This document shows positions 33,541-45,295 of a stretch of DNA of 64,000 nucleotides, piece after piece. A program made the position numbers and the translations under genes. The DNA comes from Gonocerus acuteangulatus (lineage: Eukaryota > Arthropoda > Insecta > Hemiptera > Coreidae), in contig OX328124.1 in assembly GCA_946811695.1 (NCBI GenBank), forward strand, positions 90,494,696-90,558,695, given 5' to 3'. The notes below the pieces were generated by a model. The model was not told the origin of the DNA. It saw only the letters and a list, made by a program, of their open reading frames with translations, and made no database searches. Each line of letters opens with the position of its first letter. Positions within the stretch are counted from its first letter, which is position 1.

Positions 33541-35044
33541 ATGGAGAAGGTGTTGTACCTCTGACCATATAGTAACCTTTGATCACCGAGGCTGTAGCGG
33601 CATGTAGCAACATTTTATTTTGGTGTAATTAGTGTTCAGCTCCTTCACTAGAGGGCTTGTGTAACCTACTTTGGATTATTCAAGTCAAAGAGGATTCTTG
33701 CAAAAAATACTTATCCATTTCTATCATAAAAATGTAAGTTATTTATTGATGTCGTTTTGCCTCATAATTTTTTTTATTATGTATTTTTAGATGGAAATCA
33801 TTTGACAAATTAGCTATTACAATAAGAAACACGGTGTAGCTTCTGAAATTGATTTATCTTAACCCTAAAATTTTTAGTATGCTTTTTAATTTGCACTACC
33901 AGGGTGTTGTACCTCTGACCACGACTAGTTGTTGTTCCTTTGACCAGTTCAAAGGTACAACACACCTGAGCAATTTCTCATAATTCAACTTTCATGTTCT
34001 TCTGCTACAACTTTTCAAATTTAAAAAAAATTATTAATATTGGTTGCTTCAATTGTCCAATGACTTTAAAAAATAATAAATGAAATATGTTCGAACTGAC
34101 TTTATCAATCACCGGTGTAGCAGTTCGAACCTATCGCCCCTTATCGTTGTAAGGCCTCATCCAAATGTGCAGGCAAGGAAAATGTCAAATAGGGGCAGGC
34201 ATAAAGGGAAACCTCGTATCCTGACAGATATTCCTGAAAAGCTAATTATTAAAGGTGAAAAAAAAAACGGAAGCACCACCCTAAACGTAAGACACCACAT
34301 ATAAATAAATCCCTTCCTAAAAAAGTGGTAAATAAAAAGAAAATTATTCTAATGACAGTTCTGATTCTGATACTGGCACCGAAATTTCTTCAGGAGGAAG
34401 TGACGTTGATCTGCCTGATAAATGTCGTGTGTTATGTTGATGACCAGTAACAATTTGAAAAATATGATTTGGAAAAAGGAAATTTATACTTGTTAAATGT
34501 AAAAAATACTATTACATATTTAGTTGCAGAGATCTGTGATATTAAATGTCCAATGTTTAAGATCCAAAATTTGGAAAAACAAACTTTAAGTGACAAGTTT
34601 ACGAGAGAAGATGAAAATTTGTATGATATTGATGTTGAAGACATTGTGGTTAAACTTCCGTTCCCTACTATTGCTAGTGGATCTGCTTGACAGTTGAAAC
34701 GTTTATCAATTGGACTGGATTTTTCAGCACAACATAATATCAATAATAGCTTTTCTACTATCCTTACATCCTTGTCCTGTATTTATTAAACTTACAATTA
34801 ATTACAATATTACTGAATACAATTTTTTTTCTGCACTGTGTTGTTTTTACGTGGTCAGAGGTACAAAACCCCATGGACTGTACGATTATTTTCTAAAAAA
34901 TTAATAAAAAATATTAAATGTAAAGCTAGAACCTTGAAAAAATTAAATATGATAAGCAATAGAATATTAATTACAATGAAATAAAATGAATTTAGCCTTA
35001 ATATTCAAGCTAAAAAAATTCAATTATGAAGGTACAACACCTTC

Positions 35045-35047
<3 letters not shown>
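33541..35047 (+). mobile_element. pogo/Tigger-like DNA transposon remnant
   Basis: Inverted ends GGAGAAGGTGTTGTACCTCT (33542) and, in reverse, AGGGGAAGGTGTTGTACCTT (to 35047), both next to TATA repeats. Inside, HPNVQARKMSNRGRHKGKPR, ILTDIPEKLII and an acidic DSSDSDTGTEISS tail resemble the C-terminal region of Tigger-type transposases. The catalytic core is deleted. Extra copies of the GGTACAACA motif lie at about 33900-33970 and 34855. Confidence 0.62.

Positions 35048-35048
<1 letters not shown>

Positions 35049-35100
<52 letters not shown>
35049..35100. repeat. (TA)n tract at pogo-like element end
   Basis: About 26 TA units directly after the right inverted end. Confidence 0.95.
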
Positions 35101-35102
<2 letters not shown>

Positions 35103-35176
35103 CGATGTAAATTTAAATATTTATATTAATCTACGGTGTTACCAACATCTAATATCTTAAGCTCTTTTGTTGTTCT

Positions 35177-35439
35177 TTATAGTTGTTAGAAGAAAATGGA
35201 TCGATAAATATTTATTTACACAAATAAAATATTACGGACAAAACTTAAGTACGCCCATGAAAGTTTTTTGTGAAAATAATTGCAAATTCTCGCACAGAAA
35301 CTGTCCTCGAGAAGCAATAGGGTATGGCCCTAACCTGGAGAAAGCAGGCTGCTTATTCCACTTTTGGACTGCATTTGAAGTCGGAATTTACAGTCCCCGA
35401 TATTTTAGTAGTAAAGAAAATTTTACTAAGCGTAAGTAA
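35177..35439 (+). CDS. Orphan terminal exon of the secreted-precursor type
   Basis: Possible acceptors are TTCTTTATAG (ending 35182) and TTGTTAG (ending about 35190). The second would place the exon in phase 2, as in the terminal exons of B and C. The exon encodes a basic start (RRKWIDKYLF), four cysteines (FCENNC, NC, GC), GPNLEKAGCLFHFW, and ends SSKENFTKRK then TAA at 35437-35439. AATAAA follows within about 10 bases, supporting a true 3' end. No 5' exons are visible in 33.2-35.1 kb, where a pogo-like transposon is inserted. It could be an alternative end for gene A or the relic of a fourth gene. Confidence 0.5.
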
Positions 35440-36169
35440 AAATAATAAAGATTTTTAATACATTTACACATAAAATAGCGATGATCTATAATGATCTGTT
35501 AAGTAAATGTGCCTCTCGTTTTAAAAATAAAATCCCCTACCATTCTGAGCCTATAGGCTAAAATTGAATAACGTGGAACATACTTTTAATATGTATTATG
35601 ATTCAAGTAAGAGGTGGAAGTAATGTAAAATATCAATTTTTGATAATTGCATGATTTATTTAATCAACTAATATCACTTGTTCAATAAAATCTTTTGAAG
35701 TTACGGACAAGAGAGGTCTGTCTTTAGTAGCATAAGTAGTTTCTGTAATTCGTCTTCACCCGGAGTTATTAAATATTATATAGTAAGAATCTTTTACTTA
35801 CTACTGAGCATTGTTGCATTCTTGTATATTGAGCATGATTAAGTAAGAGACAATTTCACATAAAATTTTTAGATACATACACTTAGATCACTTATGAAAA
35901 AAATTTGAATACTTGTCTCAGAAAAAGCTAATCGTAAATCTGATTCATATTTAAAAAAACAAAACAATGTAAAGTAAGAAGCCGGATTCTGTTATTTACA
36001 GAATATTTAACAAAAATAGTCCGAAAAACGAATAAGGAAAAGGCGTGGATTCTTATTGTATTAAATAAAATTGCTGAGATTATCCCGCAAATTGGTAGAT
36101 GTGTAGTGATAGCGAAAGAAGATTCTGGAGTCATTAAACGTAATTTGGTAGGGCAGGTACTTCTTCGTT

Positions 36170-36203
36170 TATATTAAAGCTCGCAGCCGAGACGAGCAAC
36201 AGT
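36170..36203 (+). promoter_or_regulatory. Core promoter of gene B (TATA plus initiator)
   Basis: TATATTAA starts at 36170 and a CAGTTG initiator has its A at 36201, a spacing of 31 bases. The 5' UTR would be only 21 bases. The block from CAGTTG to the ATG is shared with gene C. Confidence 0.65.
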
Positions 36204-36221
36204 TGCCTAAGAACTGCAAGA

Positions 36222-36263
36222 ATGGCAGCATCGTACCTCATCACTTCTCTCATGCTGGCAGTG
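36222..36263 (+). CDS. Gene B exon 1 (signal peptide)
   Basis: Fourteen codons, donor GTG|GTATGTACA, phase 0. The ATG is preceded by AACTGCAAGA, nearly identical to gene C. Confidence 0.72.
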
Positions 36264-39200
36264 GTATGTACACATTATATGCAATAGATGAGATAATTAT
36301 AAATCATGTGAAGGTTATAACAAAAATAAATGCAAATTCCTGTTGGCGAATTGGGTGGAGTAGGTCAGTTGTATTTCGGAATTCAGATGGTATCTGAAAT
36401 TGGGCAAAATTATGAGAGAAAAATTAATATTATTTGTTAGCTCAAAAATGTATAACTTATCATTGAATGTTGCAACGTCTACCGTATGTCGGCTGTAATC
36501 TATCGATGGCAAAGTTACAGAGTACTGCATATATCAGAACTTATATGCTCTACATTGTAACTTTTATAGTTACCTACGGTTATAGTTTGAAATCTGTAAG
36601 TCTAAGTTTGTAATCTGTTTAAGCATCGGCGTTGTATTGATGTACAGGGAAGTAAGTCTATTTTGGCATGTATGATGTTGGATTGAGTCCTCAAGCGGCA
36701 CTAAACTTATTTGCTTCACCTAATGCTGCAAGAAGAAGAAGACATTTTATTTACAAAAGACAATATACGATTAATACATTTAGCGTTACATTTTATTCTA
36801 TAATTTACAAGTCCTTTTTTGGCTAAACTACTTACACAATGAACATAAATATAGTTTAGGGAAAATGTATAAAAGAACCCAAGCAAAATAAAACTACAGT
36901 ACAATTACATAATTAGGATGAGGTCAGCTGTCCAGAAGTATACGTTTGGTCCGTTTGTAAGAACCGGACTACAGGGCAATTCTAGAACCGTATCTTTAAT
37001 GTACCTCGAAGTACATTGAATGGTGATTTTTTTTTTTATTTTTTTTATTTTTTTTTTTTTTACGGCGTATCTACATCTAGGTAATTAGCGCCGGGTGATT
37101 TTATTAAAATATACTTCTTAGACAAAATTATAAATAGACTAATATCTACGCCACGATACACTCTACCTAAACGTCAATTCGATTGAATACCATTGAAGGT
37201 GCTTGAAGACCATTGAAGGTCCTCGATTGAAGACCATTGAAGGTGCTTGACGACCATTGAAGCTCCTCGATTGAAGACCATTGAAGGTGCTTGAAGTCCA
37301 TTGAAGGTCCTCGATTGAAGATTATTGGAGGTCCTCGATTGCAGACCAATGAAGGTCCTCGATAGAAGACCATTGAAGGTCCTCGATTGAAGACCAATGA
37401 AGGTCCTCGATAGAAGACCATTGAAGGTCCTCGATTGAAGACCATTGAAGGTCCTCGATTGAAGACCATTGAAGGTGCTTGAAGTTTTGGTTTACTTTCA
37501 TTCTATGCTTTCCAAATCACACAGAAAGTAAGAATTACGTAGAAACACCCAACGCTGACGCAGTTTCGCAAGTAGTACGTATTCGAGAAATCATACCATT
37601 ATAAAATCTTATTTTATATCAAATAATTATAAAAATCAAGATGAGATAATATTGTTTCCTCTTTTTAAGGCATTGGGATTTCCTGCTCCAGAACCGATGT
37701 ATAATGCAAATATGATTCTACCTGAAGATGCGAAGACAAGTAATGGAATTACTGAAGATAAAGTAGTAACAGTTTTTGAAGATGGAACTAGCGGAAGACT
37801 ATTTAGACCACCTACTCCGGAAGAAATATCTGATTACGGGATGAGTGAATTAAATATTCAAGAGAGAAATGCAGGAACTACTGAAAATTCCGCTTCTTTA
37901 ACTGCTCCCGCGAACAGGTAAATGTATTGACGTAACTTACCTAAGGTAAATTCCTAGAGCTTCTAGTCACATTTTTAATACGGCTTACTATTCTAGACGA
38001 TCAGCTTTTCATTTTAATTCCAAAGAGGAAGGAATCGTTTCGAAAAGAGATAGGCGAAGAAAAAAGATTGCCAGAATTACACGAAAAGAAATCCATCTTA
38101 TTACATTGGGAAAGTGTCATTCCCCCGAAAAGTATAGCTAACTTTCGACATATTTATCTGAATCTTTGTATAGATTAATTTTTCTTGTTATTAAAAATGA
38201 AATTTTGAAAGAGAATACGTATTTATCGTATTTTTATGACAACTAAAACAAAATGTGGGATTCCGTAGAATACTACGCGGACCAAACAAAAGAACAGGCA
38301 TGGGCGTATATAGGAAATAATTTCGGGAGGGGCTGGGAAAATGTCGGGGGGGGGGGGGGGGCTGAGACCATTTCCGGGGAATGGAATATGAAAAATTTAG
38401 AACTTGGAATAGTTTTGGGCAACTAAAACGCTATTACGCCTAAAATAAACTATTTTTTATTAACTAAGTGATCTTATTTAATTTATTTTTAAGGTTTTTA
38501 TGACACATTTTTACCACCAAATGAAAATTTCGGGGTGGGGGGGGGGGCTGTAGCCCCCTCAGTCCCCCCCTTAGATATGCCCATTACAGGGAGTAATTTT
38601 TGCCGGTGTTTATGCCGGTCCCTGCTCGGGTTAGGACCGCATGGACAGTTTATGGGATAAAGACTGATAAAGAAGAAGGATAATATTACCTTGTGGCCAA
38701 CGGCCATAGCTACGTTGAATATACCGGTTCCCGTTGATCACGGGAGTTAAGCAACGTCGGGCGTGGCCAGTACCTGAATGGGTGACCGACCAAGTGCTGT
38801 TGGCATTATAAAAGGGTGGCAACCTGTAGATATCCCGCCGTAAATAGCCCAAATGTTGATACGCCGTTAAAAAAACTACCTTGTGCAATCAAAATCAAAG
38901 TCATTATCTAATAAGTTTCAATTCTTTTAAAAGAGAAATGGCGGCGCTGTGTCCGACGAAAGGAAACCCTCTTTTTTCACGAGCGATTGTCTGCAGGCGG
39001 AAATTTTTAATCTAGAACGAAAAACTAAAATTATTTCGAAAGAAGGTTAAATCTAGTAAAGAACGTAGGAGTTTTAGAAATATTAATTTTTTCGAAAATG
39101 GCGAACAATTATTCATTTTCTATTAAATAAATCGTCGATAATCGGTCATAAAATCATTATAATTCAATGAATCTAGGAAAAATCCTACTTACGTTACTAG

Positions 39201-42200
39201 AAAATATCACTAGGAAGCTGCAGTTAAAATTTGAAGTTGATCGGGCAAAATTTGAAGACGCTAGAATTTCACCCAATTTAAAAAAAAAAAAAATTTTGAA
39301 AAAACGACTTTAAAGTTTAATGTTCTGAAATGTTCATATTTTTCCTATTTAATTTTTTTTCATGCTTTCTTGTAATAAAGATAAAAAAATGAGATTTAAT
39401 TTTGAATTGCATTGAAGGAGGACCAAAAAAAACTTAACAATTACAAAAGCCCGACTCGCAGGAACTGCATCATCTTAGCGCGGTTCCGTTCTTCTCCCTA
39501 GTTAAAAAGCCCTAGAAGGTTTTTTTAAAGTCAATAAAGCAGAGATATAAAGGTAGCTTATACTCAATAGACCTTTCAATAATCTGATTTAGAGCTTGAA
39601 GATGGTCGACCACAGAGTACCCCTTCCGGAAACCTGTTTGTTCAGAAGTTAGACACCTTTCTAGGGTTGGATTGATTCTTTCTTTTATTACTTTAGTTAA
39701 AAGTTTTGATATAACAGGTCACAAAGAAATAGGGCGGTAATTTTCAATATTTCTTTTATCCCCCTTCTTTGGGAGTAAAATGATTTTAGTCTTTTTCCAG
39801 TCATCTGGCACTTTTCCGGTCTCAAGAATTTTATTAAATAGTTGGCATAGTTCTCTTGAAAGGACCTCTCCACCTGCTTTCAACTGTTCATTTGTTATTC
39901 AATCGGGACCCGGGCTCTTTCTTATTTTAAGGGACTTCACAGCCCTCTCTAATTCAGAGATCAGTACACCAGGAACTTCTGCAGATATTTCCCGTCCTTC
40001 TCTTCCACTTGATATTGGGACAAATATATATATATATATATACAAATTTGAACCACCGTCATTTTCGGTCTCTAGGGGTTCTGAAACGCAAAATTTTCAG
40101 TCGGCACTTCTGGATTGCGTCATTAGATCAACCTTATAAGCGGGGTTCCTCCCTAAGGGGGAGGGAGGAACCGCGCTAAAAGGGACCAATGCAAGCTCGC
40201 TCAAAAAATTGTATTCAAATCATCATCGCGTTCACTCGGCATACGGACTTCACTCGGAAATTTTTTTTTCCATTGACAATTTTTTTTCGTTGCATAAACA
40301 CTCTTGGATATCATTTTTGATTAGTTAAGGAAGAATTTTAGCTAAAAAAAAATGGTGGAAAAAAAGTTACAAGGTAGTATTACCTCTTAAGACGCTATTA
40401 ACCCAGAATCCCTTGACGTCCTTCAGGAAGGTCTTTTTTGTTTACAAATGTTGTTAAACTTACTTTTATTAGGATATTCTTTGTTGGCTGCATAAAATTA
40501 TATATACTGATCCCCTGTGGATCCTTTAGGGAAATTTTCAACACTTGTAGACGATATGCAAGTTTCACTGTAAAATATACAACCACTTTAATAGTTTAAC
40601 ATTTATAAATATGTAAATTGTCGATTTTTATGTTTATTTAAGTTCCTAGTCAATTAAAATATTTTGAGTACAATATATCATTAAATTTTAGACAAATATT
40701 CTAAATTAAACTTATTACAACAAATTATTAAGGTATAATATTTTTTTAAATAAGCTTTGTAATTAAGATAATGCAATTGAAGTTTCTATAAAATATATGC
40801 AACAGTAAAGTTTAGATTAAATTATACAATTATGTATTAAAAAGATTTTATATATAAAAATACGTAAAATTACTCAAAAGCCGCCTTCGGTTTTAAATTA
40901 TTTTGACTTAGAACCCATTTCCATCCCATAACCGAATTTTCTATACAAATTAGTAATAATATGGCCTATTATATATAATTTTTTCCAAATTTTTGAAGAT
41001 GCGTTTTTGAAAATATTTAGATTCAAAATTTTATTTTTGATTTTGAAAAAAATTATGTTCTCATAACCTATCATGTGTTGCATGTAATTTGAAAGGGCAT
41101 ATAAAGAGCTAAACATTGACACCTTCCCCATGTTTGTAACGTAAACAGGAGAGGAGTTATGCCTATTTAAATGTTTTGAAAAAGCGAGATTTTGACCGCT
41201 TTTTGAAAACTGTACGTGGCTGTATTTTGAAAACCGTTTTAGATAAAAATTTGAAATTTGGTATTTTTATTTGTCCCAACACCTACTTTGGGTGTACCAA
41301 TTTTCATTAATATCGGAAAGTGTGAGGTCAAGAAGTGTGTTGATTTGACATGGAATGACCCTAAGCATAGAAGCTGGACTTCTACAACCTTCCAGAGTAT
41401 AAAAAAGTGCATTTCTAAATGTGATTTTGGTTATTTAAAAAAAAAAAAAAAATCAGGGGTATCTGGGTTACCCAGATGAGCCGTCATCAAGAAAACAAAT
41501 AGCCGCTTATCTGCCGCTTGGCTCCTTATGATGGATTCACTTGCAATGCTGTTATATGAAACTTGCATGGTGATTGGGAATACATCAAATATTTGGATTC
41601 AAATCCCTGCTAATGAGTTGATTTTTCTAAGAATAAAGACTTAAAAAACAGTATTTCTAATGCTCTAAAATCAAAAATGTTTTGGCGTTTTGTTTAAAAT
41701 TACATTGGGCCATAATACGTTCTTCCCAGTTCCATGAATTCAACTCTCCTGCGAGGCGATCCATTTTATCCACGTCATCCAGATGATTGCAGCAGCCTCC
41801 TTTAAGTGCTTCGAGAATATTAATTGCATTGCAGGCTAGTCATTAGCACAAATCAAAAACGTTGTTTTCCCCCTCTTTTTCAATAATAACTTAAATATAC
41901 CATCCACTCCAAGAATTTTCGTAATTGCTATTTACAGGTCAATTAGTGGCCTTTCCTCATATATGATCATGTCAGTACACTTTTATATTTCTAGCTAATT
42001 ACATCTAATGGGGATGCATGCAATTAGATGAAATATAACATCGGCCAACAATAATTTAATAAATGAAATACTTAATTGGAGTTCTGAGTTGATGCAAGGT
42101 ACAGCAAATAAAATGTATCAATGAAACTGTTTAAACTGAGCACATTTCTAAAAAAATAAGTTTTCATTTTTTATTTTGTCATAAGTAGCTGCCTCAAAAT

Positions 42201-44873
42201 ATGAATACCTACTTCAATTGGTCGGATTAATATATAGGATTTCCAAGACAGATTCAGAATTTTCCATACCAATTTCAGAATTTTTCAAACCAAATTAAGA
42301 GTTTTCCAAACCAAATTAAGACTTTTCCAAACTCAATTCAGAATTTTCCAAAACGATTTCAGAACTTTCCATTTCAAATTCAGACTTTTCCATTTCAAAT
42401 TCAGAATGTAATAAATTTTCTCAAAAATACTATCTTGACAATATTTTCAATTGAAAGAAGGCTTGAATGAACCAGTTGATCGTAAATAAAAATAAACTTT
42501 GTTCTTCAAAACAGTATTGTAAACAACAGTATAGGAAGTAAACAGAAATAATATATGAGGCATTTAATATTATATTTAGGAAGTAGGATCAAATGTTAAA
42601 TTCTGTTTACTTGATAAATCAGTATATTTTAATTATTACATATTGTAAATATTTCAAATGAAAATACTTTACATTTTTAATTACCTACCTACCTACAAAA
42701 CAAAAAAAAAGTACCTATTGTAAGAAAGTTGGTCCAAAATTGCATATAAGAAAATAATAACTAAATTCTGAATTTGAAATGGAAAATTCTGAATTTGTTT
42801 TGGAAGATTCTGAATGTAGTTTGGAAAATTCCGAATTTAGTTTGAAAAATTCTGAATATAGTTTGGGAAATTTTGCATGGCCACTCCCATTAGCATGTAA
42901 ACACTCACTAAGAAAGGATTTTTTGATATTCTAATTTTTAAGTATTTTTAGGGGGGTTTGAATTTTTAGTTGGTTAGAGCAGGCAAGCCTTGCTGTTACC
43001 ATGCATTGCTAGGACGATAACAGAACAGCTGTTACCGTACTGTATCTCTTTCATAGTAGTATTTTTCTTTGCGTTTAATTTTTAATGATGACATTTCTTG
43101 AATTACTACAAATAAACTGTGATTTTGTCCATCATAGGGTTCCCGCTATACCTGGTGATGGTCCATCCGAGGTAATCCTGAACCCTTGTACAGCCCCCTC
43201 ATCCAACAGCATCCCCAGTCACTTATTGGTAATGCTCGGAAAAATAATGGGTTTTTCTAAATGACATCTTGGAAACATAAATTTTTAAATTTTAACGTAC
43301 ATTTATTATTAACAACGAATCTTCACCTGCACTGGTTTAACTGATAACCTATAGATAACGCGTTATCTCTAGGTTATCTGTTACTTGACACTAATCCGGA
43401 GCGCCCCAATATCCAGAAACATTATACTTTGATTACTTATCAATTGATGAATAACAAATGACGGGAACCGAGCTATAATAAACTGCACAAAATTATGTAG
43501 TAGCGTTAATTTTAATGATACATTATTTAACGCAATTAAATAACTACTTATCTGCCGTGACGAAGCACGAGTATTCAGCTTGTATTTTTATAAAGACAAA
43601 ATGTACATACGTGTTACGCACCTACTACGAATAAATAAACATTCATTTGTTTCATTATACACCTCTCTCATTAGATATTTGATTATACAGGGAGTATGGC
43701 ATGTCGATGACAATAATCAAGGGGCTGAAACTAGACCAGAAATATAGTTAAATGCTGCCAACAACAGGTTTCTATCTGTTTTTCTCTCGTACATATGCCG
43801 TTCTGAAGGTTATTCAGAAAAAAAGTGTTTCATGTAGGGGAAAAAAACAATTATTCTCTGCCTGTGCATTTTATTCTTCAATGTTACATTACTTCTTTCA
43901 AATCAGCATTAAGGCTAATACATGTTCAATGTTCGCAAGTGTCTTTTTCACCAGCAACAAAGTTTCGAGGATCACTACTGTTCCAAAATAAATTCTCCAA
44001 GCCGCCGAATCTCACAAAAGGTGTTAAATTTAGTTACATTTCCAACGGTATATCCAGAACTGAGATTTAATAATGTAGTTGGAAATTTAGGAGGAAAAAC
44101 AACTGATAAAGAAAACTAATATCATGTTCATTTTTTGATCTTATCAGAATTAAATGAGAGATATTCTTGATGAATAGTCATTGCTTGCGATACACACTGT
44201 ATAGACAGTTCGTTGCAAGAACACAATCACTATTGCCAGTAAGACATTATTATATTGGAGCCCAGTTAGGATTTCCTCTTCTCAGAGTGGTCTAGGACCC
44301 TAACTCTGACACTAGAAAATAAAACATTTTTTATGATTTGTCTGAGATTCGAATTCCTGAACTCGAGTCGAGTGGTTACCATTAAGCCAAAGTCGTCCTC
44401 ATTTGTATAAATATATATGTACAAACATTTACACACTTATAGTTGATCAGTTTGTGTTTGGTTAACAATAGATTTACCAGACCTGGTACTGGTATAAGTG
44501 CCAATAACAAAAAATATATTTGTTACTAATATATACAAAGTAACATTGAGTTCATTAAATGTATTCTCTAAAAAAAAAAAAAGTCATAACATCATTTAGG
44601 AAAGCAATATCTTATGTTATTCTAATTATCAAGAACATCAACAAATAAATTTGAGACATTATTCAAAACGGCTGTCGATTCAAAATGGCCGTCAGAATCC
44701 GAATGGTTCAGTGTAGCCAATTTTTCTTAAACAAAACTTTTGACCTTTTGAAATTTGACTATTTTGACCTAGCCTAGGAGATTTCCCGTATCAAGACGTA
44801 CCTGTGTGCCAAGTTTGGTCAAAATCGGTCAAACGGTGTAGATTTGTGTAAGGAACAAACAGACAGACACGTG

Positions 44874-44947
<74 letters not shown>

Positions 44948-45289
44948 CATATTTTACCTATTTATTCCTTACATTTATTATTTTTGTTTTCAAATCCTCG
45001 TTTTTTCTGACTAATAAGTATATTTACCTTTTCTTGGATATATGTGGCATAAGTCTTTATAAAAATAAGAAAACATTTATTATAACAGTTAACTGAATAA
45101 AAAAAAAGTATAGAATAATTAATATAATTTAATGTTATTGATTTGTTTGATAGAACTCCACTTGGTTGGCTGCCTCCACTAGGAGATAGAGTTGCATCAA
45201 GAGTGAAGAGGGAACCCACATTTAAGAAAGGTAAAAAGAAGGGCTGTGGCTGCTGTGGCTGCTGTTCGTGTGGGAAAAAGAGGAAGTAA
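36222..45289 (+). CDS. Secreted precursor gene B, coding span with alternative 3' exons
   Basis: Exon 1 36222-36263 (MAASYLITSLMLAV) joins exon 2 37670-37917 in phase 0, giving a signal peptide running into ALGFPAPEP. Exon 2 encodes an acidic, Pro-containing pro-region ending SLTAPAN plus two bases of an Arg codon. Two phase-compatible 3' exons follow. One is 37997-38141, basic with KRDRRRKKIARITRK and a single Cys, ending GKCHSPEKYS. The other is 45154-45289, encoding TPLGWLPPLGDRVASRVKRE and a Cys-rich tail KGCGCCGCCSCGKKRK. Direct use of the second gives 141 residues. The first can also be internal through a weak donor AA|GTATAG at 38131, which joins the second in frame. RVKR|E is a furin-type site. 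Family not recognised; secretion is inferred from the signal peptide. Confidence 0.68.
37029..37098 (-). mobile_element. SINE 3' tail fragment
   Basis: Minus strand CGGCGCTAATTACCTAGATG then ACGCCGTAAAAA, the shared SINE tail without a head. It lies in the intron of gene B. Confidence 0.55.
37180..37485. repeat. 24-25-bp minisatellite in gene B intron 1
   Basis: About twelve units of GACCATTGAAGGTCCTCGAT, with variants (AGGTGCTTGAA, GACGACC). On the reverse strand it stays open for 100 codons only because the unit length is a multiple of three. Confidence 0.85.
37670..37917 (+). CDS. Gene B exon 2 (pro-region)
   Basis: Acceptor CTTTTTAAG and donor AG|GTAAATG; 248 bases, phase 0 to 2. It begins ALGFPAPEPMYNANMILPED and contains FRPPTPEEISDYGMSE. 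Codon use looks genuine and no stop interrupts it. A 24-bp minisatellite lies just upstream in the intron. Confidence 0.72.
37997..38141 (+). CDS. Gene B alternative exon 3a (basic)
   Basis: A 79-base intron (37918-37996) ends TACTATTCTAG. The first base completes Arg, then RSAFHFNSKEEGIVSKRDRR continues to a Lys/Arg-rich stretch and stops at TAA 38139-38141. It can act as a terminal exon or, via GTATAG at 38131, as an internal cassette in phase 2. ATTAAA near 38191 is a possible polyadenylation signal. Confidence 0.58.
38299..38583. mobile_element. hAT-type MITE, same family
   Basis: CATGGGCGTATATAGG start, G18 run, CTGTAGCCCCCTCAG, and end GATATGCCCAT. Confidence 0.72.
38696..38876 (+). 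mobile_element. 5S rRNA-derived SINE
   Basis: Starts GCCAACGGCCATAGCTACGT and continues through TTAAGCAACGTCGGGCG and GGGTGACCGACC, the 5S rRNA sequence with its internal promoter. It then joins a SINE body (AAAGGGTGGCAACCTGTAGA) and tail TGATACGCCGTTAAAAA. Target duplication TACCTTGTG at 38687-38695 and 38877-38885. It is not a 5S gene. Confidence 0.88.
39447..40181 (+). mobile_element. Hairpin-ended repeat family, copy holding an RT fragment
   Basis: 5' module CCCGACTCGCAGGAACTGCA at 39450, RTE-like RT fragment 39500-40018 in reverse, then the 3' module ACAAATTTGAACCACCGTCA and hairpin ending GGAACCGCGCTAA at 40179. Confidence 0.55.
39500..40018 (-). pseudogene. RTE-like reverse transcriptase fragment (degenerate)
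   Basis: Minus strand reads SELERAVKSLKIRKSPGPD, NKILETGKVPDDWKKTKII, LLPKKGDKRNIENYRPISL, then a TGA, and PVISKLLTKVIKERINPTLE, TSEQTGFRKGYSVVDHLQAL. It is missing both ends and is flanked by the 5' and 3' modules of the hairpin-ended repeat family. Confidence 0.8.
40182..42239. other. Gene B long intron, mostly unrecognised
   Basis: AT-rich DNA without clear genes. 41690-41850 on minus has an open piece (ALKGGCCNHLDDVDKMDRLA) that looks like decayed coding DNA of unknown type. Confidence 0.4.
42240..42870. repeat. Inverted pair of ~25-bp minisatellites
   Basis: 42240-42410 repeats units like CAGAATTTTCCAAACCAAATT six to seven times. 42770-42880 repeats the inverse (AATTCTGAATTTGTTTTGGA). 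The two face each other across about 360 bases of AT-rich DNA. Confidence 0.65.
43684..44203. mobile_element. Second copy of the TATACAGGG element
   Basis: Left end TATACAGGGAGTATGGCATG and GTTAAATGCTGCCAA match the 513-1643 element. The right end GATACACACTGTATA is its inverse. Short internal open frames here look fortuitous. Confidence 0.55.
44760..44945 (+). mobile_element. ACTAGCTGTTACCCGG repeat, 3' fragment with (TA)n
   Basis: GCCAAGTTTGGTCAAAATCG and GGAACAAACAGACAGACACG followed by a (TA)34 tract at 44877-44945. Confidence 0.5.
45154..45289 (+). CDS. Gene B terminal exon 3b (Cys-rich tail)
   Basis: Acceptor TTTGATAG. It encodes 44 residues with RVKR|E and then KKGKKKGCGCCGCCSCGKKR, ending before TAA 45287. 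It aligns with the gene C terminal exon (Pro-hydrophobic, basic run, KGC-x-G-x-C-GK). The long distance from exon 2 (7.2 kb) also leaves room for a separate gene whose first exons I could not find. Confidence 0.62.
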
Positions 45290-45295
45290 TCGATA

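Noticed and set aside
34080..34304. A host gene exon
   Set aside because: The Arg/Lys-rich ILTDIPEK region fits a Tigger-type transposase tail within inverted ends.
37167..37469. A 100-codon minus-strand protein of MVFNRGPS repeats
   Set aside because: It is the translation of a 24-bp minisatellite. It has no splice context and lies in the gene B intron.
37180..37485. CRISPR array
   Set aside because: Units are directly adjacent with no unique spacers, and the genome is eukaryotic.
38696..38810. A 5S rRNA gene
   Set aside because: The 5S-like sequence is diverged, fused to a SINE body and flanked by a target duplication. A second copy at 61.6 kb has the same fusion.
43752..44119. Overlapping small plus-strand genes
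   Set aside because: They lie within a transposon with TATACAGGG ends, have no starts in good context and overlap each other in two frames.
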